Assembly: GCF_030232265.1 (NCBI RefSeq)
Contig: NZ_JASPJK010000001.1
Coordinates: 1 to 64,000, forward strand
Direction: 5' to 3'
Length of the DNA stretch: 64,000 nucleotides
Origin: Corynebacterium sp. MSK041
GTDB lineage: Bacteria > Actinomycetota > Actinomycetes > Mycobacteriales > Mycobacteriaceae
In this document: piece by piece, positions 34,418 to 42,641 of the stretch
Layout: every line of letters begins with the position of its first letter
How positions within the stretch are numbered: position 1 is the stretch's first letter
Notes under the pieces: model-generated
Seen by the model: only the letters and a program-made list of their open reading frames with translations
The model's database searches: none
Told to the model about the DNA's origin: nothing
Program-made: the position numbers and the translations under genes

Positions 34418-35413
34418 CTAAGCGTTAGCCAGGATTTCCATAGATCGCATTGCCTCCTCATGGGTGGGGGCCTGCAAGGAAATCATCAATTCATCCGCCT
34501 GGGCGAGCTCCTTGAACTGCTCAAGGTAGGCCACGACTGCTGGCCCTTCACCTTGAGCGGTGTAGCGCAACATGCTGATGATCTGACGGCCTTGCGGAGC
34601 AGCCAGAATAGCCTCGAGCTGCTCATCATTGATCCTTCGTCCTTGCTGGCCAAGGAAAGCGCGCACACGCTGGCGGTGAACCAATTCAGTTTGGCGCTGT
34701 GCATCTTCCTCGGAATCCGCTGCGGTCACATTCACGGCCGCGATGACGTACGGCTCCTCGCAGTACTGCGAGGGCTGGAAGTTCGCGCGGTAATACGCCG
34801 TGGCTTCCTCCAAGTGGGTGGGTGCGAAGTGTGAGGCAAATGAGTAGGGCAGACCCAACTTTGCCGCCAGAGATGCGCCAAACATGGAGGACCCCAGAAT
34901 ATGAATAGGCACATTCGTCCCCGCACCCGGAACTGCTGTCACCCCGGGGATGATTGGATCGCCCGCAAGATAAGCCTGGAGCTCCAAAACATCATTGGGG
35001 AAGTTTTCTGCCGAACGCGGATCACGCCGTAACGCGCGCCCCAACGTCTGCTGGTCCGTACCCGGGGCCCGCCCAACACCGAGGTCAATGCGGCCCGGAT
35101 ACAGCTCCGCCAAAGTGCCAAACTGTTCCGCGATGACATAGGGCGCGTGGTTGGGCAACATCACGCCGCCAGCCCCTAGCTTGATCTTCTCCGTCTTTGC
35201 GCCAATGTGGGCAATGAGAACAGCGGGGGAGGAAGACGCAATGGTGGACATATTGTGGTGCTCGGAGTACCAGATGCGGTCAAAGCCGAGCCTCTCCGCC
35301 TTCTGCGCCAATTCCACAGAGCGCTCCATGGACTGACCGGGAGTTTCGCCTTTGCGGACAAGGCAGAAATCCAACAATGACAACGGTGTGCGCGACATGA
35401 ATGTGGAAGCCAT
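34418..35413 (-). CDS. Luciferase-like flavin-dependent oxidoreductase
   Basis: A 331-residue protein of the bacterial-luciferase-like (LLM) family, which uses FMN or F420. Characteristic segments are RTPLSLLDFCLVRKGETPGQ, RIWYSEHHNMSTIASSSPAVL, GAGGVMLPNHAPYVIAEQFGTL, GRIDLGVGRAPGTD. This group (one-domain alkanal-monooxygenase-like) is annotated in corynebacteria near brnQ and aecD. The substrate is unknown. AAGGAAT precedes the start, suggesting normal leadered translation. Confidence 0.9.
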   Translation of the reverse strand: MASTFMSRTPLSLLDFCLVRKGETPGQSMERSVELAQKAERLGFDRIWYSEHHNMSTIASSSPAVLIAHIGAKTEKIKLGAGGVMLPNHAPYVIAEQFGTLAELYPGRIDLGVGRAPGTDQQTLGRALRRDPRSAENFPNDVLELQAYLAGDPIIPGVTAVPGAGTNVPIHILGSSMFGASLAAKLGLPYSFASHFAPTHLEEATAYYRANFQPSQYCEEPYVIAAVNVTAADSEEDAQRQTELVHRQRVRAFLGQQGRRINDEQLEAILAAPQGRQIISMLRYTAQGEGPAVVAYLEQFKELAQADELMISLQAPTHEEAMRSMEILANA

Positions 35414-35496
35414 ATTCCTTACAACGCTAATGCTTCGTAGTCATTCCGCGTTGAAAAATGCCGGGGTGTGGTGGTGATGGGGCGCCACGACTACCC

Positions 35497-35568
35497 GGTT
35501 TGACTATCGCACTGTGCAGCGTTCGGCGACCTGCGGTTATGCCGTGCGTGATTCGCCATAGTCAAACC
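35497..35568. repeat. 72-bp element with terminal inverted repeats, copy 2
   Basis: GGTTTGACTATCGC and GCCATAGTCAAACC are 14-bp terminal inverted repeats with one mismatch. The interior shares the CACGCACGGCATAACCGCAG block (reverse strand here) with copy 1. It lies just beyond the 3' end of the second HNH gene, at the same distance as copy 1 from its HNH gene. Confidence 0.65.
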
Positions 35569-35618
35569 AACCGATTTCGGGCACACCAAATGGCCGGACA
35601 TGCCGGCTACTTGGTGGG

Positions 35619-36710
35619 TTACCGCCCGTAGAGGAGTGTCATTGCTCCGTAGGGGTGGATGGTGTTGGGGATGAGGTGTCCGCGGGGTGATCTCCACATG
35701 GGTGCGCCCCGGATGTTGTCTACCCGGCCGTGGTAGCTGCGTTCGGGGTCGTCGTTGGTGCGGTTGTGATACCTGCACAACATCGCAAGGTTATCCATGT
35801 TGGTTAGCCCACCCTTCGACCAGGCTTTGATGTGGTGGACCTGACAGTTATCCGCCGCATGCCGACAATCCGGTACTGGGCAGGTTGGTGACAACGCTCT
35901 GGCTAGGTCGCGTTGTTTCTGGTTGGCAAACCGTTGCGTGTCATACAGGTTGACCGCACCTTGTTGTGGGTGGAACATCGCTACTTCTAGTACGTCCCCA
36001 AAATTTTGGGCCAAGTATTCCGCACCGGTCATGGTGGTGCCATCCGTTAGCCCCAGGATGATGTCATCGCCTACACCACGGATGATTTTGATGTGTTCTT
36101 CTAGTGGGATCAGGATCAAGGGGCGGGGCACAGCAGGAGCAATACTCTGGGTTGGTGTGTCCTCAGTGTCGGGGCGAAGGCCCAGGATGGTCATGAATGC
36201 TTCGTACATCTGTGGCCCGGCCGGCCCATCGCCGGTGATTTTTTGGCGTAGTGCGTACTCGATGGCTGCCATGTCGTGTTCTGGGCCCATAATGTTCATG
36301 GGGCGGGACTGTTTACGTGAGCGACCAAACCGGATTGTTGGCTCCGGGGCAGGCGTGTCCACTTCGGGGATGATGTCTTTCGCCCGACGCTGCAACGTCT
36401 CATAATTACCTGGAACAGACAGCAACGCTAGGCGTAGCCGCCACTTCTCGGCGGGGTCGGTGATCCCGGCAAGACATGATTCGATGTAGGCAAGCTGATC
36501 CAAGGACTTCTTCGTCGAGCGTGCCACTGTAATCGCGTTGGCTTGCTTGCGGGTGAACTTTGTTTTCCCGTAGTAGACCTTGTGGACGTTGGTCCATTCG
36601 CGCACAAGGGCGGGTTTGCAGCCAGCGTCGAGGAGCACCTGGGCATCAAAGGATGCCAAGGTCTCGATCGGGTTGGTTAAACCCGTAACTAGTGCTGCAA
36701 AAGTGTTCAT
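35619..36710 (-). CDS. DUF222/HNH endonuclease, complete inverted copy
   Basis: A 363-residue protein. The N-terminal 230 residues are the helical DUF222 region (for example AYIESCLAGITDPAEKW). The C-terminal HNH treble-clef nuclease runs from about residue 275 (CPVPDC, QVHHIKAW, NMDNLAMLC, RYHN). It is nearly identical to the copy at 62.9 kb over most of its length. One aspartate is missing from the DDD before PERSYHGR, and the segment after LRPDT differs. The ATG at 36710 is chosen because TAGTGT ends 7 nt upstream, exactly as in the other copy. A perfect DnaA box lies at 36764-36772 in its upstream region. Confidence 0.9.
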   Translation of the reverse strand: MNTFAALVTGLTNPIETLASFDAQVLLDAGCKPALVREWTNVHKVYYGKTKFTRKQANAITVARSTKKSLDQLAYIESCLAGITDPAEKWRLRLALLSVPGNYETLQRRAKDIIPEVDTPAPEPTIRFGRSRKQSRPMNIMGPEHDMAAIEYALRQKITGDGPAGPQMYEAFMTILGLRPDTEDTPTQSIAPAVPRPLILIPLEEHIKIIRGVGDDIILGLTDGTTMTGAEYLAQNFGDVLEVAMFHPQQGAVNLYDTQRFANQKQRDLARALSPTCPVPDCRHAADNCQVHHIKAWSKGGLTNMDNLAMLCRYHNRTNDDPERSYHGRVDNIRGAPMWRSPRGHLIPNTIHPYGAMTLLYGR

Positions 36711-36936
36711 GCCACGCACACTAAACCGAAAACCAGAAACGTGCAGCTAAGGGCCAAAAAGCCTGTGGATAACCCAAAAACTATCCACAGGGGGTGCGCG
36801 CGATAGCGCACGCCGGAGAGCACGGAACATAGCCCTCACCAGCGGGAACAGGGCGAGTTCCCAAACCAGCAAAAAAGTTTTTGGTTACTTGGGGCGGAAG
36901 CAAACCGGATGGGCAAGTTGTCCTTGTGGCGGACGT

Positions 36937-36970
36937 AAAAAACGGGCCCCCGGAGGGACCCGAATTTTTT
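36937..36970 (-). terminator. Bidirectional terminator between the HNH gene and brnQ
   Basis: CGGGCCC (43-49 of 36900s) pairs with GGGACCCG around a CGGA loop. The stem is flanked by AAAAAA on one side and TTTTTT on the other, so it terminates in both directions; brnQ, whose stop is at 36986, is the likely user. Confidence 0.8.
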
Positions 36971-36985
36971 CAACCGAGGTGGTGC

Positions 36986-38401
36986 TTAGAGCTTCGCCTC
37001 AGCGGTGTCAGCATCTGCGCTGTCAGCATCTGCGCTGTCAACCGGGCGGTGTGTAGAGAGGTCCATTGGTGGGACGGGGCGGGCTACGTCGATAAGCGCG
37101 CCAATGATGAAGGCAACACCGGTAGGTAGGAGCCAGCCAAGGCCTTCTGCTTCCATCGGGGACCAGTTCACCAGCGGGGAGAGGGCGTCTGCGCCCCAGC
37201 CGAGGGAGATGAAGGTGCCGATTGCGGACCACACGACTGCAACCCAGATGGGCAGGAAGAAGCCGTAGCGCATGCGGGTGCGGCTGCGGAAGAGCGGTTC
37301 GATGATGGTGACGAAGATCAGGGCGATGGCCGGCGGGTACAGGAAGCCGATGACCGGAGCGGCGATGGCCATAACGAAGGACAGGCCCTGCGTTGCGATG
37401 ATCGCGGAAGCGACTGCGAAGATCACGGCCCAGGTGCGGTAGGAACCGGCGAACTGCTCAGAGAAGTACTCCGCAGTAGAGGTGATCAGGCCGATCGCGG
37501 TGGTCAGGCAGGCGAGGAGGACGATCAGGGCGAAGATGATCTGGCCGGGTTTGCCCATCATGTTCAAGGCGGCGTCGGCAAGCAACGGTGCGCCAGACTC
37601 GTACTGGTCTGCGCCCGGCATGGAGCGGCCGATGAGGCCCAGGCCAACGTAGATGAGGGCCAGCATGATGCCAGCGCCGAGGCCGGCGAGAATGGTGGCG
37701 CGAACCAGGGGCTTGCCTTCGCTAATGCCCTTGTAGCGCAGGGAGGAGATGATCACGATGGAGAATGCCAGGGCGGCGATGGAGTCCATGGTGAGGTAGC
37801 CCTCCAGAACACCGGAGGAGTACGCGTTGGTTGCGTAGGTTTCCGTCGGGGTGAAGTTCTGGTTGCTCAGGGTGAAAATGGCTAGGGTGATCATGATGAC
37901 CAGCAGCAGGACGAGCGCGGGGGTGAGGAAGCGCCCCAGGGTGTCGGTGATGGTGGTCGGGTTCCAGGACAGTGTCAGGGCGATGCCGAAGAAGACGATG
38001 TTGAAGATCGCTGCGGGGACGAGGCCTTCCCAGCCGAAGACCGGGGTCATAGCAACTTCGAAGGACACAGCACCAGTACGTGGCAGAGCGTAGAAGGCGC
38101 CGATGGACAGGTAGGCCAAGATCGGGAAGATCACGCCGAAGATGGTGCCTGCGCGCTGCGCGAGGTCACGGACGTTGGAGCCGGACAGCGCAATGGCAAT
38201 CACGGCCAGGACCGGCAGGAGGGCGCCAGTGGTGAGGAAGCCCAGGATTGCGGGCCAGAAGTTGTCGCCGGCTTGGACAGCCAACATGGGCGGGAAGATC
38301 AGGTTGCCGGCGCCGAAGAACATCGAGAACAGTGCAAGACCTGTGAACAGGATTGCGGTCCGCGAGCTCCCCTTGCCAGTGCCTTGAGACGCTGTAGACA
38401 T
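36986..38401 (-). CDS. brnQ: Branched-chain amino acid transporter
   Basis: A 471-residue membrane protein of the LIVCS family, a sodium-coupled importer of leucine, isoleucine and valine (and methionine in Corynebacterium). About twelve hydrophobic segments are present. The N-terminal family block is LFSMFFGAGNLIFPPMLAVQAGD. The C-terminus carries a short acidic direct repeat (DSADADSADAD) that is not part of the transporter core. GGAGGAAC precedes the ATG at 38401. In C. glutamicum brnQ is cotranscribed with aecD; here treS and a kinase lie between. Confidence 0.95.
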   Translation of the reverse strand: MSTASQGTGKGSSRTAILFTGLALFSMFFGAGNLIFPPMLAVQAGDNFWPAILGFLTTGALLPVLAVIAIALSGSNVRDLAQRAGTIFGVIFPILAYLSIGAFYALPRTGAVSFEVAMTPVFGWEGLVPAAIFNIVFFGIALTLSWNPTTITDTLGRFLTPALVLLLVIMITLAIFTLSNQNFTPTETYATNAYSSGVLEGYLTMDSIAALAFSIVIISSLRYKGISEGKPLVRATILAGLGAGIMLALIYVGLGLIGRSMPGADQYESGAPLLADAALNMMGKPGQIIFALIVLLACLTTAIGLITSTAEYFSEQFAGSYRTWAVIFAVASAIIATQGLSFVMAIAAPVIGFLYPPAIALIFVTIIEPLFRSRTRMRYGFFLPIWVAVVWSAIGTFISLGWGADALSPLVNWSPMEAEGLGWLLPTGVAFIIGALIDVARPVPPMDLSTHRPVDSADADSADADTAEAKL

Positions 38402-38493
38402 CGTTCCTCCAGGGAAATGACGGGGTCGAACAATTAGTAGGTGACACCCTAGCATCTCACTGCGCGAGATCAATATCCTATCGGGTGAAAAGT

Positions 38494-39576
38494 TTAAGCT
38501 AGGTCACTCACAAGGCTCTTCAGCGCGCCCAGGGGGATCTCCAACCAGTCGGGCCGGTTATTTGCTTCGTACACCACCTCATAGGCAGCTTTATCCGCGA
38601 TCAAGGAGCTGAGAATCGGGTTGTCGGTAGTGCCGTATCCCGCAAGAAGAGCGCTCACATTGGCATGCCCGCCCATTGCTTCCGCGTAGCCGAATGAGCG
38701 GACCATGCCCGCAACATCGCGCAATGGGTGGTCGGGTTGCCGGCGTTGTTCAAGTGGTCGCGCGGGTTCGCCTTCAAAATCGATGAGGTACCACCAGCGC
38801 GGCTCCTCAGTGAGCAAGGTTTGCCCCAAGTGCAGATCGCCGTGAATGCGCTGAATGGCCACCGTGTCATCGGGGATGGTGTCGTACAAAGCGCGCAGAG
38901 CATCCTCATAATCGCGGAGGACATCAGCGCGTTTCACCAGTTCACTGAGACGCGAGTGCAGCATGTCGCGGATGCGCGCACCCGGGACATCTTCGTGCCC
39001 GAAAGCGTCTGCGAGTGCGTCGTGAACTGTGCGAATAGCGGCACCGAGCGCAAAGCAATCATCATCGGACAGGCCCTTATCCAGCGCGTATTGGAAGCCA
39101 TCGTGGCCGCCAGCAATGAAATCTTGCAGCATGGCCAACGTGCGCCCATCACGCACTACGTATCCCCGCACACCAGCAACATGCGGGCAGTCCGCGATAC
39201 CGCTGAGCAGTTCCACGTCCGGATTGAGGCCTTCCTCCAATTTACGGAAGACCTTCAGAATGTACTTGTTATCCACCACCAGCGAGGTATTCGACTGGTC
39301 CGCGCGCAACGGCCGTGCGTTCGCTGCAGGGAACTGCCCTTGCACCTCACCAAAAGCAGCCAGGTTGTCCAGGTAGGCTTGCGCGCCGGCCTCAGTGTCC
39401 AGGATGTCTTCGTCGAGATGCTTATCGACGACAACCTGGTACACATCCCGCACACCCCCATGCAGAACCTCCATCAACTGCCAGGCGTATGTGCCGGCAG
39501 CCACCTCCACCGTGACAGAAGCGGAATCAATGGGTTCAGATTTAGCGCCATAAAAGCGTGTGGAATGCAGATCCAT
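38494..39576 (-). CDS. Maltokinase-like protein
   Basis: A 360-residue protein resembling maltokinase (Mak), which phosphorylates maltose to maltose-1-phosphate in the TreS-Mak-GlgE route. Features are NTSLVVDNKYILKVFRKLEEGLNPDVEL (ATP-binding lobe), the catalytic HGDLHLGQTLL and YLIDFEGEPARPLEQRRQPDHPLRDVAGM, where the DFEGEP aspartate binds metal. It follows treS after 9 bp, supporting the same pathway. It is shorter than many mycobacterial Mak proteins (about 450 residues) because the N-terminal cap is reduced. Confidence 0.9.
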   Translation of the reverse strand: MDLHSTRFYGAKSEPIDSASVTVEVAAGTYAWQLMEVLHGGVRDVYQVVVDKHLDEDILDTEAGAQAYLDNLAAFGEVQGQFPAANARPLRADQSNTSLVVDNKYILKVFRKLEEGLNPDVELLSGIADCPHVAGVRGYVVRDGRTLAMLQDFIAGGHDGFQYALDKGLSDDDCFALGAAIRTVHDALADAFGHEDVPGARIRDMLHSRLSELVKRADVLRDYEDALRALYDTIPDDTVAIQRIHGDLHLGQTLLTEEPRWWYLIDFEGEPARPLEQRRQPDHPLRDVAGMVRSFGYAEAMGGHANVSALLAGYGTTDNPILSSLIADKAAYEVVYEANNRPDWLEIPLGALKSLVSDLA

Positions 39577-39585
39577 GAGGGGGTC

Positions 39586-41328
39586 CTAGTTGTCGGAGAT
39601 GTCGAACCAAAAGTGGCCATGTGGTGCCAAGGTGACCAGCCATGGCAGTTCACCGATGGCGGGGAATTCCACGTTGCCGGACAGTTCACGCGGTGTCACG
39701 CCGGCGAGGTGGCTTAAGTTCATCTCCACCGGTTGGGGGAGGGAGCTCATGTTATTCACGCATAGGATACGTTCGCCTTCGAACTCACGGATGAAGGCCA
39801 GCACCTGCGGGTTCGGGTGATCCACCTCCTGGTAGTCACCACGGCCGAAGGCCTTGTACTGCTTGCGAATATGCACGCGTTCACGCACCCAGTGCAGTAG
39901 GGAATTTTCACGTTCCATTTGGGATTCCACGTTCACGGCCTGGTAGCCGTACGTGTCATTGCGGATGGCAGGTAGGTAAAGCTGCTCCGGTTGGGCACGG
40001 GAGAAACCACCATTGCGGTCCGCGCTCCACTGCATCGGCGTGCGTACACCGTCCCGGTCCGGCAGCCAGATGTTGTCACCCATGCCAATCTCATCGCCGT
40101 AGTAGAGGAATGGTGAACCAGGCAGGGAAAGCAACAAAGCGTGTGCCAATTCAAGGCGGTCACGGTGACCACCCAGCAACGGTGCTAAGCGACGGCGGAT
40201 GCCCACGTTTGCGCGCATCCGTGGTTCTGAGGCAAAGGTGGCGTACATGAAGTCACGCTCCTCCTCAGTCACCATTTCCAGAGTCAGCTCATCATGGTTG
40301 CGCAGGAAAATGCCCCACTGGGCGGTGTCTGGAATATCCGGGGTCTCCCGCAAAATGTCGATAATCGGCTGCGCCTTTTCCTGACTAATGCCCATGAAGA
40401 TGCGCGGCATGACGGGGAAGTGGAAGGCCATCTGGCACTCATCGCCCGAGCCGTCCTCACCGGAACCGAAGTACTGCACCACTTCATGGGGCATCTGGTT
40501 GGCTTCGGCGAGAAGGAAGCGGCCGGGATACTCTTCGTCGAAAAGCGTGCGTACACGTTTGATGAATTCGTGGGTTTCCGGCTGGTTCTCACAATTCGTG
40601 CCTTCGCGCTCGAAGAGGTACGGGATCGCGTCAAGGCGGATGCCGTCCATGCCTAAGTCAAGCCAGAAACGAATGACATCAATGATGGCGTCCTGCACTG
40701 CCGGATTGTCATAGTTCAGATCCGGCTGGTGGGAGAAGAAACGGTGCCAAAAGTACTGCTTACGCACCGGATCATATGTCCAGTTGGATTCCTCGGTGTC
40801 AATGAAGATGATGCGTGCTTCGCTGTACTCCGATGGATCATCCGTCCACACATAGAAGTCCCCGTATGGGCCCTCCGGATCGCGGCGTGATTCCTGGAAC
40901 CACGGGTGCGCATCGGAGGTGTGGTTGATGGGAAAGTCCGTGATGATGCGGATGCCTCGCTTGTGCGCCGCGTCCACCAGCGAGATGAAATCCTCAACCG
41001 TGCCAAATTCTGGCAGGACCTTCCGGAAATCGCGGATGTCATAGCCACCATCCCGCAGCGGTGAATCATAAAAAGGTGGTAGCCAGAGGCAATCCACACC
41101 GAGCCACTGCAGGTAATCCAGCTTCTCCTCAACACCCTTCAGTGTGCCGGAACCCGTACCGTCCGGGTCATAAAAGGCGCGCACGAGCACCTCGTAGAAG
41201 ACAGCATCCTTGTACCACTCCGGGTCAGGGCGCTGCCAAGGCTCACTGCCGGGAGCGGGAGCCGGGGTTGCATACTCGCTGGCATCAGCCTCGATGATGA
41301 ATCCTTGCGCGTCAGTGTGCTCCTTCAT
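39586..41328 (-). CDS. treS: Trehalose synthase
   Basis: A 580-residue GH13 enzyme interconverting maltose and trehalose. The catalytic set is visible: GIRLDAIPYL (nucleophile aspartate), FLLAEANQM (acid/base glutamate) and FLRNHDELTLEM (stabilising aspartate). TreS-specific segments include PEWYKDAVFYEVLVRAFYD and GMGDNIWLPDRDGVRTPMQWS. The start follows the aecD stop closely; the ATG at 41328 is preferred to a GTG two codons earlier. A C-terminal beta domain completes the fold. It acts with the maltokinase gene next to it. Confidence 0.96.
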   Translation of the reverse strand: MKEHTDAQGFIIEADASEYATPAPAPGSEPWQRPDPEWYKDAVFYEVLVRAFYDPDGTGSGTLKGVEEKLDYLQWLGVDCLWLPPFYDSPLRDGGYDIRDFRKVLPEFGTVEDFISLVDAAHKRGIRIITDFPINHTSDAHPWFQESRRDPEGPYGDFYVWTDDPSEYSEARIIFIDTEESNWTYDPVRKQYFWHRFFSHQPDLNYDNPAVQDAIIDVIRFWLDLGMDGIRLDAIPYLFEREGTNCENQPETHEFIKRVRTLFDEEYPGRFLLAEANQMPHEVVQYFGSGEDGSGDECQMAFHFPVMPRIFMGISQEKAQPIIDILRETPDIPDTAQWGIFLRNHDELTLEMVTEEERDFMYATFASEPRMRANVGIRRRLAPLLGGHRDRLELAHALLLSLPGSPFLYYGDEIGMGDNIWLPDRDGVRTPMQWSADRNGGFSRAQPEQLYLPAIRNDTYGYQAVNVESQMERENSLLHWVRERVHIRKQYKAFGRGDYQEVDHPNPQVLAFIREFEGERILCVNNMSSLPQPVEMNLSHLAGVTPRELSGNVEFPAIGELPWLVTLAPHGHFWFDISDN

Positions 41329-41339
41329 GCACACCGAGG

Positions 41340-42494
41340 TTACCCAGCTGTGCGAATAGCTGCAGACATCCGCTCCACTGCCTCCGCCAAGATTTCCGGG
41401 CTCGTGGCAAAGTTCAAGCGCACATGATGTTCACCACCGGCACCAAAGGTTGCGCCCTCATTGAGTGCGACCTTTGCGTTGCGGCGCAGCCACTGTGCTG
41501 GCAACGGATCACTGCCAATCGCCGTGCCTTGGAAGTTCAGGAACATCAGGTAGGTGGCATCCGGTCGAGTGAACTCAATTCCGGGGATGGCATCGGGAAG
41601 CTTATCGACGAGCCAGTCGCGGTTCTTCTGCAAAGCCACCAACTGAGCATCAAGGGCTTCGGTGCCGTGGCGGTAGCAGGCCTGTGCACCCACGATGCCC
41701 AAAGTGCCCGTGCCATCCTTGGCCACACCAGTGAGTCCATCCCAGAGCTTCACATCCTCGGCATTGGAAAACACAACCTGGGCGCACTTCAAACCAGCGA
41801 TGTTCCACGCCTTTGATGTGGCCGTCACCGTGATACACACGTTGGCAGCCGTGTCGCTCACACTCGCGGCGCAGACGTGGCGGTTGCCGCCGGTGGGGTA
41901 GACGATGGGCGCGTGGATTTCATCCACGAGCACCCGTGCACCGTACTTATCCGCAATGGCGCACAGCTGCGCGAGCTCCTCTTCATCAAAGAGGTAGCCC
42001 CACGGGTTATTCGGTGCGGCGAGCAAGATGGAACCAGCACCGTTTTTGAATGCCGCTTCCACCTCCATGAGGTCAAGCCCGTTCTTTGCACCCACTTCCA
42101 CCATCTCACGGCCGGCGGTCGCCGGGATTTCCAGGAAGGGTGGGTAGGAGGGCACCGGCACAACAACAGCGGAATCGGGTTTAGTGAAGTACTCGACGCC
42201 TAAGAGCATTCCGCGTACAACATCCGCAACCGGGAATACCCACTCCGGGTTCGGGCGCCAGCCGTAGCGCTGAGCGTAGAAATCACTCAGTGCCGGCCCT
42301 AGGTCATGATGCGCCGGGGTGTAGCCGAACATCTCTCGGTCTACCGCATCCTGGATCGCGCGTTTCACCGGCTCAGCGGTGGGGAAATCGCTTTCGGCCA
42401 CCCACAATGGCAATACGTCGTCGCTGTATTGGGTCCATTTGCGGGTGCCGCGGGCACGGAGGGTTTCGAGACTAGGGAACTGCATGGGGGCCAC
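41340..42494 (-). CDS. aecD: Cystathionine beta-lyase / MalY-PatB family C-S lyase
   Basis: A 384-residue PLP enzyme. The family start is [34 protein letters not shown], the pocket [24 protein letters not shown], and the PLP lysine lies in [15 protein letters not shown]. It cleaves cystathionine and related S-compounds to release pyruvate, ammonia and a thiol. The similarity to C. glutamicum AecD, as I recall it, and the neighbourhood of brnQ support the name. The first ATG (42494) or the one three codons later may be used. Confidence 0.92.
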   Translation of the reverse strand: MAPMQFPSLETLRARGTRKWTQYSDDVLPLWVAESDFPTAEPVKRAIQDAVDREMFGYTPAHHDLGPALSDFYAQRYGWRPNPEWVFPVADVVRGMLLGVEYFTKPDSAVVVPVPSYPPFLEIPATAGREMVEVGAKNGLDLMEVEAAFKNGAGSILLAAPNNPWGYLFDEEELAQLCAIADKYGARVLVDEIHAPIVYPTGGNRHVCAASVSDTAANVCITVTATSKAWNIAGLKCAQVVFSNAEDVKLWDGLTGVAKDGTGTLGIVGAQACYRHGTEALDAQLVALQKNRDWLVDKLPDAIPGIEFTRPDATYLMFLNFQGTAIGSDPLPAQWLRRNAKVALNEGATFGAGGEHHVRLNFATSPEILAEAVERMSAAIRTAG

Positions 42495-42527
42495 TGTACA
42501 ACCCAGTCGGGGGCGGGCCTCCGAATA

Positions 42528-42641
42528 CTATTCAGACTCTTCTTCTGTTTCTTCGTCCTCCAAGGCTCCATCCCGCAGGCCGAAGGCCTTGAGTCGCTTG
42601 CGGTCAGCTGCGGAAGAGGATGCGGTGAGGGCCAACAGTTA
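42528..42641 (-). other. Former C-terminal tail of the ABC exporter, cut off by an in-frame TAA
   Basis: Past the TAA at 42641-42639 the same frame remains open for 36 codons to a TAG at 42528. It reads LLALTASSSAADRKRLKAF and on to an acidic end (EDEETEEESE). ABC exporters of this type usually continue GIYSELLxL at this point, so TAA replaces what was probably GAA or GAG. One base change could create it. Confidence 0.8.
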
